Positions 1-7,482 of a stretch of 19,023 bases of DNA are shown here, one piece after another. A program made the translations under genes and the position numbers. Below the pieces are notes generated by a model. It was given only the letters and a program-made list of their open reading frames with translations, was not told the origin of the DNA and searched no databases. This stretch comes from Bacillota bacterium (GTDB lineage Bacteria; Bacillota; Bacilli; Alicyclobacillales; SLC66). The stretch's first letter is position 1, and each line of letters begins with the position of its first letter. Where the stretch lies: assembly GCA_021797415.1 (NCBI GenBank), contig JAJZZT010000310.1, positions 1 to 19,023 of the forward strand, given 5' to 3'.

Positions 1-669
1 GCGCTGGGCCAGCCCTTCGGCGATGGCCGTCTTCCCGACGCCCGGCTCGCCGATCAACACCGGGTTGTTCTTGGTTCGTCTGGACAGGACCTGGATCACC
101 CGTTCAATCTCGTTCGCCCGCCCGATTACCGGATCAAGCTTCGAGTCGCGGGCAAGCACCGTGAGATCGCGCGCGAGTCCGTCCAGCGTCGGGGTCGCGG
201 CCGTCTGCGAAGCGTCGGCATTGGCCTCGGGCGCATCGCTGCCGAGCAACTGCAGGACCTGCTGGCGGGCCTTCCCGAGGCTCACGCCCAGATTTGTCAG
301 CACGCGCGCGGCGATGCCCTCGCCTTCGCGAATCAGCCCGAGCAGAATGTGTTCCGTTCCGATGTAGTTGTGCCCCAATTTGCGCGCCTCGTCCATCGAC
401 AGTTCAATGACCTTCTTGGCGCGCGGCGTATAGGTCGTCCCCGTCGTGTTTCCCGGTCCCCGGCCAATGATCTTCTCGACCTCGCGCTGGACCTTCTCGC
501 TGCTGAGACCGAGACTGACCAGCGCTTTGGCCGCAATCCCTTCCCCTTCGCGCACAAGGCCAAGCAGGATATGTTCTGTCCCGACACCCGGATGACCCAG
601 GCGAACCGCCTCTTCATGCGCCAGCGTCAGCACCTTTTGCGCCCGTTCCGTGAAACGATTGAACAACAT
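1..669 (-). CDS. clpC: ClpC, AAA+ unfoldase of the ClpCP protease (N-terminal part, cut by window edge)
   Basis: Class III heat-shock ATPase that unfolds substrates, including arginine-phosphorylated proteins, and feeds them to ClpP in the cytoplasm. Only the first 223 residues are present; the gene continues beyond position 1. Visible are two Clp_N repeats, each with the hallmark GTEHILLG (about residues 4-60 and 79-135), a linker of about 30 residues, then the start of the first AAA+ module with VIGR near residue 177 and the Walker A motif GEPGVGKT at 207-214. The ATG at 669-667 has a strong ribosome site (GGGGAGG) just upstream. It is the last visible gene of the leftward ctsR-mcsA-mcsB-clpC operon, 41 bp after mcsB, and is expected to be controlled by CtsR. 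The two N-repeats and the McsB neighbour favour ClpC over ClpB or ClpE. Confidence 0.97.
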   Translation of the reverse strand, partial: MLFNRFTERAQKVLTLAHEEAVRLGHPGVGTEHILLGLVREGEGIAAKALVSLGLSSEKVQREVEKIIGRGPGNTTGTTYTPRAKKVIELSMDEARKLGHNYIGTEHILLGLIREGEGIAARVLTNLGVSLGKARQQVLQLLGSDAPEANADASQTAATPTLDGLARDLTVLARDSKLDPVIGRANEIERVIQVLSRRTKNNPVLIGEPGVGKTAIAEGLAQR

Positions 670-710
670 GATCCTCCCCTCACTTCACACCGGATTCATG
701 ATCGCAATTC

Positions 711-1772
711 TCAACTCTCCTGCCGCATGCGATCGCGTATCATCGCCGCGCGCTTGCCGTCGCGCTCCTGCGGCGTCATCTCCTGTCCGAAAAACATCTG
801 CAAAAACGCGGGCTGCGTCGCCACCATCAACTCTTTCAGAATACTGGCCGACACGCCTTTTATGATGCCCAGATCGATGCCGAGCCGCACATCGGACAAG
901 CGCTCCATCGCTTCTTTCGAATCGATCTGCCTTGCGTACGCCAAGATCCCGAATGACCGGCAGACCCTGTCCTCGATCCTTTCGCGCGCCTCCCGCATCA
1001 GATGCTGGCGCGCATTGCGCTCGTGGTCGATGATCTGCAACGCAACCGCGTTCAAATGATGAAGAATCTCCTGCTCCGACTGTCCCAGCGTAATTTGATT
1101 GGAAATCTGAAACAGGTTCCCAAGCGCATCGGACCCTTCGCCGTAGATGCCCCGCACCGCCAGCCCGACATGACCGACCGCTGACAGGATGCGGTTGATC
1201 TGCCCGGTCATCACCAGAACCGGCAGGTGCATCATGACCGATGCCCGCATCCCCGTGCCAACATTGGTCGGGCAGGCGGTGAGATAACCTTTCTGCTCAT
1301 CAAACGAAAAGTCAAGCGTATGTTCAAACGCGTCGTCCAGCCGATCCGCCAGATGGAATGCCTCCACAGGCTGGTATCCCGGCAACACACACTGAATGCG
1401 GAGGTGGTCCTCCTCGTTCACCATCGCGCTCAATTCTTCATCTATCCGCAACAGAATCGCGCCGACGCGGGACTCTAACAGCGCCGGGCTGACGAGGTGT
1501 TTTTCCACCAGCACCTGCCGCATCACGGGCGTCAGGTCGCGCATGGGCAGCATATGAAATTCGCCCAGCTTGCGCACCTCGTCCGTCTGCGCCGCACGCG
1601 CGACCTCTTCCAGCATCCGCTGCTGATCCTGCTCCGCTGCGATCATCGGAAACACCTGATCCTCCAGGTTGCGCGCCAGCCGCACGCGACTGCTGATCAC
1701 GACATCCGCTTCCGGACCGTCCTCTTTCAGCCACTTCCCGCTCGTGCGATGAATGAAATCACTCACCGACAT
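711..1772 (-). CDS. mcsB: McsB, protein-arginine kinase
   Basis: Phosphagen-kinase-fold enzyme that phosphorylates arginine side chains on proteins, tagging them for ClpCP and inactivating CtsR; it is activated by McsA. The 353-residue product has the usual family length. It shows the nucleotide-binding SSRVRLARN near residues 27-35, the active-site loop CPTNVGTGMRAS with Cys167, and the GEGSDALGNLFQISNQ segment that follows. The frame is open for 15 more codons upstream, but the ATG at 1772-1770 is chosen because GGAGG lies 8 nt ahead of it and the protein then begins MSVSDFIHRTSGKW, as in the family. The gap to mcsA is 125 bp, which is wide for this operon; nothing convincing is seen in it. 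Confidence 0.97.
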   Translation of the reverse strand: MSVSDFIHRTSGKWLKEDGPEADVVISSRVRLARNLEDQVFPMIAAEQDQQRMLEEVARAAQTDEVRKLGEFHMLPMRDLTPVMRQVLVEKHLVSPALLESRVGAILLRIDEELSAMVNEEDHLRIQCVLPGYQPVEAFHLADRLDDAFEHTLDFSFDEQKGYLTACPTNVGTGMRASVMMHLPVLVMTGQINRILSAVGHVGLAVRGIYGEGSDALGNLFQISNQITLGQSEQEILHHLNAVALQIIDHERNARQHLMREARERIEDRVCRSFGILAYARQIDSKEAMERLSDVRLGIDLGIIKGVSASILKELMVATQPAFLQMFFGQEMTPQERDGKRAAMIRDRMRQES

Positions 1773-1897
1773 ACTGCGCACCTCCGTTGCGCCCGTTTTC
1801 CACAGCCGCGAGAGCATTACCCACGCCGCTCCACACCGTTAAACGGCATGCGCCGGACCCCCATTCGCCCGCGCAAACACTTCGTCCCATGGCCTGT

Positions 1898-2419
1898 TCA
1901 CCCGGTATCCGCGGAAAGCTGCTGCTCAAGGATCCGGATCTTGTCCCGCAAGGCGGCGGCTTCTTCAAACCGTTCTTCCGTAACGCATTCCTGCAATTTG
2001 CTTTTCATATTCGCCAACTCCCGCCTTGCCGTCGCCCGACCGCCGCGACGGTGGGGGATCTTGCCCACATGCCGGTCGGAACTCTGCACGCGCTTTAGCA
2101 GACCGTCGAGTCCGGACGCGAACGCCTTATAGCAGTGTGGACAGCCGAAACGCCCCACCTGCGAAAACTGGGCAAATGTCATGCCACAGTGATCACAGCG
2201 CAGCGCCGGGGCCGCGGCGCGCTCGGCGACAGCCGGGTCGAGATTCATCAGACCGGTCAGCAACTGATTCACCGAAAAAGGGCCGCTGACCATCTGATAG
2301 GCGTGTGCGCCCTTCTCGCGGGCGCAAGCTTCACACAGGTGAAACTCCGTCTTTCGTCCCTGCACGATCTCGGTAAAATGAACGGTCGCCGGCCGTTCGC
2401 CGCATTCCTCGCACAACAT
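1898..2419 (-). CDS. mcsA: McsA, zinc-binding activator of McsB
   Basis: Partner protein that activates the McsB arginine kinase and helps regulate CtsR. The 173-residue product begins MLCEECGERPATVHFTE and carries two pairs of CxxC motifs: CEEC and CEAC at the N-terminus, CDHC and CPHC in the middle, consistent with zinc binding. The C-terminus has a UVR motif (RRELANMKSKLQECV through EERFEEAAALRDKI), followed by a short basic and acidic helix. The start is the ATG at 2419-2417, preceded by GGTGGAG. Nine upstream in-frame codons exist but add non-conserved residues ahead of the zinc site. It lies second in the ctsR operon, separated from ctsR by a 14-bp tandem repeat. Confidence 0.96.
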   Translation of the reverse strand: MLCEECGERPATVHFTEIVQGRKTEFHLCEACAREKGAHAYQMVSGPFSVNQLLTGLMNLDPAVAERAAAPALRCDHCGMTFAQFSQVGRFGCPHCYKAFASGLDGLLKRVQSSDRHVGKIPHRRGGRATARRELANMKSKLQECVTEERFEEAAALRDKIRILEQQLSADTG

Positions 2420-2436
2420 GCTTCTCCACCTCACCA

Positions 2437-2478
2437 TCAACCGCAAGCCGTCAATCGCAAGCCGTCAACCGCAAGCGG
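2437..2478. repeat. Three head-to-tail 14-bp repeats filling the ctsR-mcsA gap
   Basis: Copies are 2437-2450, 2451-2464 and 2465-2478, with plus-strand consensus TCAAYCGCAAGCSG. Two single-base differences separate the copies. The array ends exactly where the ctsR stop codon begins, and each unit contains a TCA (TGA on the coding strand). The unit carries a small self-complementary CCGC-TT-GCGG in its last copy. It probably arose by replication slippage; no function is visible. Confidence 0.85.
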
Positions 2479-2949
2479 TCATTTTTCTACCTGGTGGACA
2501 AATACCGCCGAAAGCATCGCGCACAACACGCGGGCGCGGATCTCATCGCGATCGGGGAGCGGCAGCGCGAGCACGTCGCGCGAGAGGGCCATGCGCATGA
2601 TGTCCGCCTCGCGTTCCGAGAGCATCTCGTCGCTCTCCAGGCGCCACACGATATCCTCCGCCTCCTTTTGCGGGATGCTCTCCCCGACTTTCTGAACCAA
2701 CTGCTCGATCTTATTGATATGCTCCGCCGCGATCCGCTTGATGCGGATATACCCGCCGCCGCCGCGTTTCGACTCGACCACGTACCCCTTCTCAAGGGTG
2801 AAGCGCGTCGCGATCACATAATTGATCTGGGACGGCACGCAGGAAAAGCGTTCGGCGAGTTCGCCGCGCTGCACCTCGATCATGCCCACACGGCTGTCCT
2901 TCAATCTCTCCAGGAGATAGGACTCGATCTGGTCCGCTGTGCTTCTCAC
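2479..2949 (-). CDS. ctsR: CtsR, transcriptional repressor of class III stress genes
   Basis: Winged-helix dimeric repressor that binds a heptad direct repeat in front of clp operons and is relieved on heat or protein stress through McsA/McsB/ClpC. The 156-residue product has the family signature: CVPSQINYVIATRFT, then the GGGGYIRI wing (glycine-rich tetrad) at about residues 60-67, and a C-terminal dimerisation region. The preferred start is GTG at 2949-2947 (MRSTADQIESYL), with a GGGGAGG ribosome site about 10 nt ahead. A TTG nine bases further upstream would overlap that ribosome site and is unlikely. As first gene of the operon it has a readable sigma-A promoter and its own operator, so it should be autoregulated. 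Confidence 0.97.
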   Translation of the reverse strand: MRSTADQIESYLLERLKDSRVGMIEVQRGELAERFSCVPSQINYVIATRFTLEKGYVVESKRGGGGYIRIKRIAAEHINKIEQLVQKVGESIPQKEAEDIVWRLESDEMLSEREADIMRMALSRDVLALPLPDRDEIRARVLCAMLSAVFVHQVEK

Positions 2950-2975
2950 GCATCGCAACCCTCCCCGCGCCTGAC

Positions 2976-2992
2976 CTTGACTATCATTGACC
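2976..2992 (-). promoter_or_regulatory. CtsR operator ahead of ctsR
   Basis: On the coding strand this reads GGTCAAT-GAT-AGTCAAG. It matches the known CtsR heptad pair RGTCAAA-N3-RGTCAAA except for the last base of each half. It sits just downstream of the -10 box, over the expected transcription start, a position where bound repressor would block initiation. The presence of CtsR itself as the next gene makes the assignment strong. Confidence 0.85.
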
Positions 2993-3002
2993 TTTCGTTT
3001 TC

Positions 3003-3031
3003 ATTATATACGCCACCGCCACCCGTGTAAA
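3003..3031 (-). promoter_or_regulatory. Sigma-A promoter of the ctsR operon
   Basis: On the minus strand, TTTACA (3031-3026), 17 bases, then a perfect TATAAT (3008-3003). Spacing is optimal, and the operator at 2976-2992 overlaps the predicted start of transcription. Confidence 0.85.
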
Positions 3032-3090
3032 GTCGCTCTACGGCAAATATGCGGAAAACCAGAAACCCGCCGCTCCGTTGCCCCGGCCAA

Positions 3091-3164
3091 AATCCCGACC
3101 ATAATCCAGGTCAGAATTCCGGACAGAATACCTCGTCAGAATCCCGAACAGAAAGCGCCGTCAG
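3091..3164. repeat. Degenerate 12-13-bp tandem repeat (about six units)
   Basis: Successive units begin at 3091, 3103, 3115, 3127, 3140 and 3152. Each reads roughly AATYCCGRNCAG on the plus strand (for example AATCCCGACCAT, AATTCCGGACAG, AATCCCGAACAG). The last unit is the most diverged and overlaps the stop codon of the HAD gene. The array occupies the gap between the HAD gene and the ctsR promoter. Function unknown. Confidence 0.7.
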
Positions 3165-3832
3165 GGCGAACCGATATCGAGCTCCAGCAGATCCGCGAAA
3201 CCGTGGATCACCCGGTCCGCCTTCGCCACCTCCACCTCTCCAAATCCGAATGCGCAACCGACGGTAAACAGGCTGTTCTCCTTTCCGGCTTCGATGTCCG
3301 TGTATCGGTCCCCCGCCATGACGGCCTGCCTGTGCGGAATTTCGCGCAACGCGAGGCGGACGAGATCGACCTTGGAGGCCACCCCCGCGCCGCTCGCAGT
3401 GTACAGTCCGGAGAACAGGGGCGCGATCCCGAAGTGCCGCACGATCGCCTCCACATAAGGCTGCTGGCCGTTGCTCGCCACCGCGAGTGTGGCCCCTTCA
3501 CGATAAAGGGTGCCCAATGTTTCCGCGACCGAATCGTACAACTGGCCAGAACCCTGCCGGATAAGGCCGATTTCTTCTTCGAGCAGGAGAGCGTCGGCCG
3601 TCGCCTGCTGCGCGAGACTCAATGGGCTACCGTACAGGGCCGCCCAGATTTTATCGTGCGTGAGCCCGAAGGTCGACGTGATCCGCTTCTCGGTCAGATC
3701 CCCAGGCATGGGAACGCCGTTTTCCGCCATGCGTTCCAGGGCGAGATAAAAAGCGGGCACAGCAACCGGCTCCGTGCGAAACATTGTCCCGTCCATGTCA
3801 AACAGCCAGAGTTGTCCCGCGCGATTTTGCAT
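3161..3832 (-). CDS. HAD-superfamily hydrolase, phosphoglycolate-phosphatase-like
   Basis: Predicted cytoplasmic phosphatase of 223 residues. All four HAD motifs are seen: I = FDMDGT (nucleophile Asp12, acid/base Asp14), II = Ser120 in VASNG, III = Lys154, IV = GDRYTDIEAG with Asp175 and Asp179. A helical cap of about 85 residues lies between motifs I and II, as in the Gph/PgmB-like subclass. Substrate cannot be told from sequence. The ATG at 3832-3830 has GGAGG 7 nt upstream. It reads towards ctsR but the ctsR promoter lies between, so it is probably a separate unit. A short tandem repeat overlaps its stop codon. Confidence 0.88.
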   Translation of the reverse strand: MQNRAGQLWLFDMDGTMFRTEPVAVPAFYLALERMAENGVPMPGDLTEKRITSTFGLTHDKIWAALYGSPLSLAQQATADALLLEEEIGLIRQGSGQLYDSVAETLGTLYREGATLAVASNGQQPYVEAIVRHFGIAPLFSGLYTASGAGVASKVDLVRLALREIPHRQAVMAGDRYTDIEAGKENSLFTVGCAFGFGEVEVAKADRVIHGFADLLELDIGSP

Positions 3833-4102
3833 GCTTCATCCTCCACACCACACTCAAGCATTCACGACGAAACCGATCAACTGTCCCCATATCATCGTTT
3901 CCCCATGTTACCATAGGTGATACTGCTCTCGTAAGCTTTAACAGTGAAATTAGCGAAGTCCCGCCAATCAACCATCCGCACCTTCACGGCTCTCCGCCTT
4001 GCAGGATTCCCGGAGATTGCGGCGAAAAAATAGAAATTGCAACGCGGAAGAAGCCATTCATAAAATATAGATAATTAATTTTTAAGGAGGCCTTCGGTTC
4101 AT
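3833..4102. other. Divergent intergenic region between HAD gene and tandem glycosyltransferase
   Basis: About 270 bp with no convincing ORF, increasingly AT-rich towards the right. It must hold the start signals for the leftward HAD gene and the rightward glycosyltransferase. A plausible rightward promoter is listed separately; I could not fix a leftward promoter with confidence. Confidence 0.6.
4039..4068 (+). promoter_or_regulatory. Possible promoter for the tandem glycosyltransferase
   Basis: TTGCAA at 4039-4044, 18 bases, TAAAAT at 4063-4068, in an AT-rich stretch that precedes AAGGAGG (4084-4090). The ribosome site lies 12 nt before the ATG, slightly longer than usual. Assigned by eye only. 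Confidence 0.5.
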
Positions 4103-6139
4103 ATGCCCGTTCGCATACCCGCCACAATCCTGATGCCGTTTTTCAATCACATCTCAACAACCATTGAATCGGTGAACGCGCTGTTCAGCAACTTTGATTT
4201 GCCGGAAGAGCTTGTGCTCATTGATGATGGTTCGACAGAAAGCCTGGAATCCCGCGCCAAGGAGATCGTCATTCCTGCAGACGTTACAGTCAAACTGGTG
4301 CGGCTACCGCGCAACGGCGGCTTCATCGAAGCGGTGAACACTGGTTTTACATACGCCGAACACCCTTTTATCGTTCTGCTGAACAATGACACCATTCCGT
4401 TACCCGGTTGGTTGAATGCCCTCTATGAAACCATGGAGCGATTCCCGGATGCGGGCGCGGTCGGTTCCAAATTGTTGACGAAGGAATATCGCGTTGAAGA
4501 AGCAGGTGGTGTAATTCTCTACCACGGCGAGGCGGTTCAACTGGGAGCCGGTCTCAATCGCCATGATCCTTCTGTCAACTTTCTGCGCAAGGTCTCCTAC
4601 TGTTCCGGCGCCAGTTTGATGATCCGCCGCACTGCGCTGGGCGATACAGCCGAGTTTTTACTGGAAAGCGCCTATGGACGCGGTTACTACGAGGACACCG
4701 ACTTATGCGAGCTGCTGCGTTCCAAGGGATACAATGTTTACTACCAGCCTCGATCAGAGGTTGTACACCTCGGCAGTCAAACATTTGGCAGAGGTATCGA
4801 GCATGACCTCCTGATGCGACAAAACAGGATGCAGTTCTGTGAACGCTGGATGGACCGTCTTTCGCGCCGACTGATTGAAACCACACTTGATCCGGCAGAC
4901 AACTACATCCCTCTTCCTTCATCTCGACCAAAAATAACCATCATAATCTTGTGTTGGAACGGTTTAGAATATACTAAACAGGCCATCGCCAGTATCCAGG
5001 CATCCACATCGCTGGATTATATTCTTGTACCGGTGGACAACGGTTCAACGGACGGTACTCCCGAGTATCTACGTAACCAAGCGGAACTTCATCCGTGGAT
5101 TAAGCCGGTGTATTTGGAATACAACACAGGATTTGCGGGCGGAATAAACGCAGGTTTGGCAACCGCCACAACGGAGTTCATCGCGATTCTCAACAATGAC
5201 GTGGTCGTCACATCTGGCTGGTTGGAAAGAATGCTCGTCCACTTTTACCAATTTCCAACGCTCGGCCTCATCGGGCCGATGGCATGCAATGTATCCGGCG
5301 TACAGAACATCCCCTTCTCTTCCTCTCTTGATGCACTGGATCCGTTTGCACGAATGATTTTCGCGAAGAATGCAGGTACTGTTATGGCCACTCAGAGAAT
5401 CGTCGGCTTTGCTTGGGTTATGCGCCAAGAAGTCCTTCATAAGGTAGGCGGTTTTCATCTCGATTTTGGCAAGGGAAACTACGAGGATGACGATTACTGT
5501 ATCCGGGTGCTGAATTCTGGTTATCAGATCGGCGTTGCGCAAGATGTCTTTATCTACCATAAGGGGAGCGCATCATGGAACAGCCGGGAGTGGCAGCATT
5601 CCATGAATGTGAACCTGGAGGTTCTCCATAAACGATGGGGTCAGGTATGGTCTCCCGATGGTCGTTGGATTGAATGGACACCGCAAGCATATCAGCGAAA
5701 CCGCGATTATTTCCCGCCAGTGTCAAAATGGGAGGATATGCAACAGTGGCTGCGTGTTGAATTGAACGCGGCTCAAGACGCCGACGTGGCAAATTTTGCT
5801 GTGCAAAGTTTCATGCATACAGACAATCAGGCATTTCTGATCTACGCCGCGCTGTCAACGTTGCGGCTGCCACTTCCCGAACATGCCCTACGCATCGTCC
5901 TGGCAGCGCCAAAAGACCGCACTGAGGTAGAAGCGCTCAAACTGTGGATCAGTGTACTTTCATTGTATAGTCTCAAACAAACGGAGGATATGCGGCAAAC
6001 CGTACAACTTGCGCGGGATTCCGGCTACGCCCTGCCGGATCCGCCGGAATCCGCCATAGAATGGGACCTGCAGTGGAGAGAACTGCAGGCGCAATGTGAA
6101 ACTGTGTTTTCAGAATCAAAAAGCACCGGAAACGACTGA
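4103..6139 (+). CDS. Tandem GT2 (GT-A fold) glycosyltransferase
   Basis: A 678-residue protein with two complete family 2 glycosyltransferase domains. Domain 1 (about residues 7-255) shows LIDDGST, the nucleotide/metal site LLNNDT and the acceptor-side EDTDLC. Domain 2 (about residues 272-520) shows VDNGSTDGT, ILNNDVV and EDDDYC. The NND form of the metal motif resembles rhamnosyl- or glycan-chain transferases. The last 150 or so residues lack a recognisable motif and look helical. No signal peptide or membrane segment is seen, so it is probably cytosolic or peripheral. The gene is visibly more AT-rich than its neighbours and stands alone on the plus strand, converging with prfB 11 bp away, which fits acquisition by transfer. 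Acceptor unknown; flagellin or a surface glycan is possible by context only. Confidence 0.88.
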   Translation: MPVRIPATILMPFFNHISTTIESVNALFSNFDLPEELVLIDDGSTESLESRAKEIVIPADVTVKLVRLPRNGGFIEAVNTGFTYAEHPFIVLLNNDTIPLPGWLNALYETMERFPDAGAVGSKLLTKEYRVEEAGGVILYHGEAVQLGAGLNRHDPSVNFLRKVSYCSGASLMIRRTALGDTAEFLLESAYGRGYYEDTDLCELLRSKGYNVYYQPRSEVVHLGSQTFGRGIEHDLLMRQNRMQFCERWMDRLSRRLIETTLDPADNYIPLPSSRPKITIIILCWNGLEYTKQAIASIQASTSLDYILVPVDNGSTDGTPEYLRNQAELHPWIKPVYLEYNTGFAGGINAGLATATTEFIAILNNDVVVTSGWLERMLVHFYQFPTLGLIGPMACNVSGVQNIPFSSSLDALDPFARMIFAKNAGTVMATQRIVGFAWVMRQEVLHKVGGFHLDFGKGNYEDDDYCIRVLNSGYQIGVAQDVFIYHKGSASWNSREWQHSMNVNLEVLHKRWGQVWSPDGRWIEWTPQAYQRNRDYFPPVSKWEDMQQWLRVELNAAQDADVANFAVQSFMHTDNQAFLIYAALSTLRLPLPEHALRIVLAAPKDRTEVEALKLWISVLSLYSLKQTEDMRQTVQLARDSGYALPDPPESAIEWDLQWRELQAQCETVFSESKSTGND

Positions 6140-6150
6140 AAACCCTCCGG

Positions 6151-7279
6151 TCACATCCCGCCGCCCTGCCTGCGCTGCAGGTTCCAGCGCAGGTAGGCGT
6201 TCACGAAACCGTCCAGATCGCCGTCGGCCACTGCCTGAACATTGCCGACCTCGTGGCCCGTCCTGTGATCCTTGACCAGCGAATACGGGTGGAACACGTA
6301 CGAACGGATCTGGCTGCCCCACGCGATGTCCTTCTGCTCGCCGCGCAGAGCCGCCACCTCCGCCTCCTGCTCCTCCCGTTTCTTCTCCAGCAGCCGGGCG
6401 GCCAGAATGCGCATCGCGACCGCCCTGTTCTGGATCTGCGACCGCTCGCTCTGGCAGGTGACCACGACGCCCGTCGGAAGATGCGTGATGCGCACCGCCG
6501 AATCCGTCGTGTTGATGTGCTGTCCGCCCGCTCCCGTGGCGCGGTACGTGTCGATCTTGAGATCCTCCTGGCGGATGTCGATCTCGATGTCCTCATCCAT
6601 CTCCGGAATCACGTCCACAGACGCAAACGACGTGTGCCGTCTTCCCGAGCTGTCGAACGGGCTGATGCGGACAAGGCGGTGCACGCCCTTTTCCGCTTTC
6701 AGATACCCGTACGCGTTGTGACCTTTCACCAACAGCGTGACGCTCTTCAATCCCGCCTCGTCGCCGTCAAGATAGTCGAGCGTTTCGACTTTCCAGCCCC
6801 TGCGTTCGCAAAACCGGGTGTACATGCGAAGCAGGATCAGCGCCCAATCCTGCGATTCCGTCCCGCCAGCGCCGGGATGCAGCTCGACGATCGCGTTGTT
6901 CTTGTCGTATTCGCCGTTAAGCAGCAATTCGAGTTCAAAATCGTCCAGCGAACGCTCCAGGCCGACCGCTCCATCGTCCAGTTCGCGAAAAAGCTCGCGG
7001 TCGTCTTCCTCCTGCGCCAGTTCGAGCATGACGCCGGCATCCTCCAGGCTCGTCCGCAAAGCGTCGAACCGCTCGACGAGATCGCGCAGCGCGTTGGCTT
7101 CCGCGATGGTCCGTTGCGCGTTGCCCTGGTCGTCCCAGAAAGAAGGATCGGCCATCAACGCCTCCAGTTGGGCGATGCGCGCACTCTTCGCCCCTACGTC
7201 AAAGAGACCTCCCGATATCCGCCAAGCGCTGGTCCATATTTTTCAAAACACCGCGCAACTCACCGAACGTTTCCGCCAT
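6151..7279 (-). CDS. prfB: Peptide chain release factor RF2, expressed by programmed +1 frameshift
   Basis: Recognises UGA and UAA stop codons and triggers peptide release. The gene is in two frames: 26 codons from ATG 7279 ([20 protein letters not shown]...) to an in-frame TGA at 7201-7199, then the +1 frame from GAC at 7200 to the stop at 6151, giving about 375 residues. The stop-codon recognition motif SPF (in [10 protein letters not shown]) and the catalytic GGQ ([14 protein letters not shown]) are intact. AGGAGG lies 7 nt before the ATG. It lies downstream of secA on the same strand, the usual secA-prfB order in Bacilli. The apparent internal stop is the normal autoregulatory device of this gene, not a lesion. 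Confidence 0.97.
7198..7213 (-). promoter_or_regulatory. RF2 autoregulatory frameshift signal
   Basis: On the coding strand: GGGAGG (7213-7208), a 3-nt spacer TCT, the slippery codon CTT (7204-7202), then TGA followed by C. This matches the known prfB signal of an internal Shine-Dalgarno element three bases before CUU UGA C. When RF2 is scarce, ribosomes pause at UGA and slip +1. Confidence 0.95.
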
Positions 7280-7321
7280 TCAAAATCCTCCTGATCGCCG
7301 TCCGAGACGGTCCATTCTCTT

Positions 7322-7375
7322 TCAAATTGCGTAATGATCCCCATCGGCGGCGGACTGCCGGCGGCGGAAATCCAT
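7322..7375 (-). CDS. Candidate 17-codon ORF between secA and prfB
   Basis: ATG at 7375-7373, stop at 7324-7322, product starting MDFRRRQSAADG. A GGAGG (within 7381-7390) lies at a workable distance upstream, the main reason to list it. It is arginine-rich, has no recognised relatives and ends 42 bp before the prfB start. It could be a leader peptide or chance; confidence is low. Confidence 0.25.
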   Translation of the reverse strand: MDFRRRQSAADGDHYAI

Positions 7376-7391
7376 TTGCTCTCCCTCCGGA

Positions 7392-7482
7392 AAGGGGTGT
7401 GCGCAGGCAGTTCGTTCAACCGGCCGTTCAACCGGACAAGGGGTGTGTGCGGCAACCCGTTCAACCGGCCGTTCAACCGGAC
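7392..7482. repeat. Two 45-bp tandem repeats, each with an internal 12-bp duplication, at the end of secA
   Basis: Unit 1 is about 7392-7437 and unit 2 is 7438-7482. Each begins AAGGGGTGTG and ends with two copies of GTTCAACCGGMC (7414-7437 and 7459-7482, 24 bases identical between units). One indel and a few substitutions separate the left parts. The second unit covers the last codons and stop of secA. This is hierarchical repetition: 12-bp units inside 45-bp units. Confidence 0.85.

Noticed and set aside
1839..1901. A 20-codon ORF (VNRPWDEVFARANG...) overlapping the mcsA stop codon
   Set aside because: GTG start with no ribosome site; only the overlap favours it. It may be chance in the 125-bp mcsA-mcsB gap.
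6169..6193. 9-bp inverted repeat CCTGCGCTG/CAGCGCAGG near the prfB-glycosyltransferase junction as a bidirectional terminator
   Set aside because: It lies inside the conserved C-terminal codons of prfB and has no T-run on either side; probably a coding coincidence.
7199..7201. In-frame TGA in prfB as a nonsense mutation
   Set aside because: It is the standard programmed frameshift site, with the correct upstream Shine-Dalgarno element and slippery codon.
7280..7472. Remnant of a SecA zinc-binding tail downstream of the secA stop codon
   Set aside because: Reading past the stop gives further stops within the repeat and no Cys/His pattern in any minus-strand frame.
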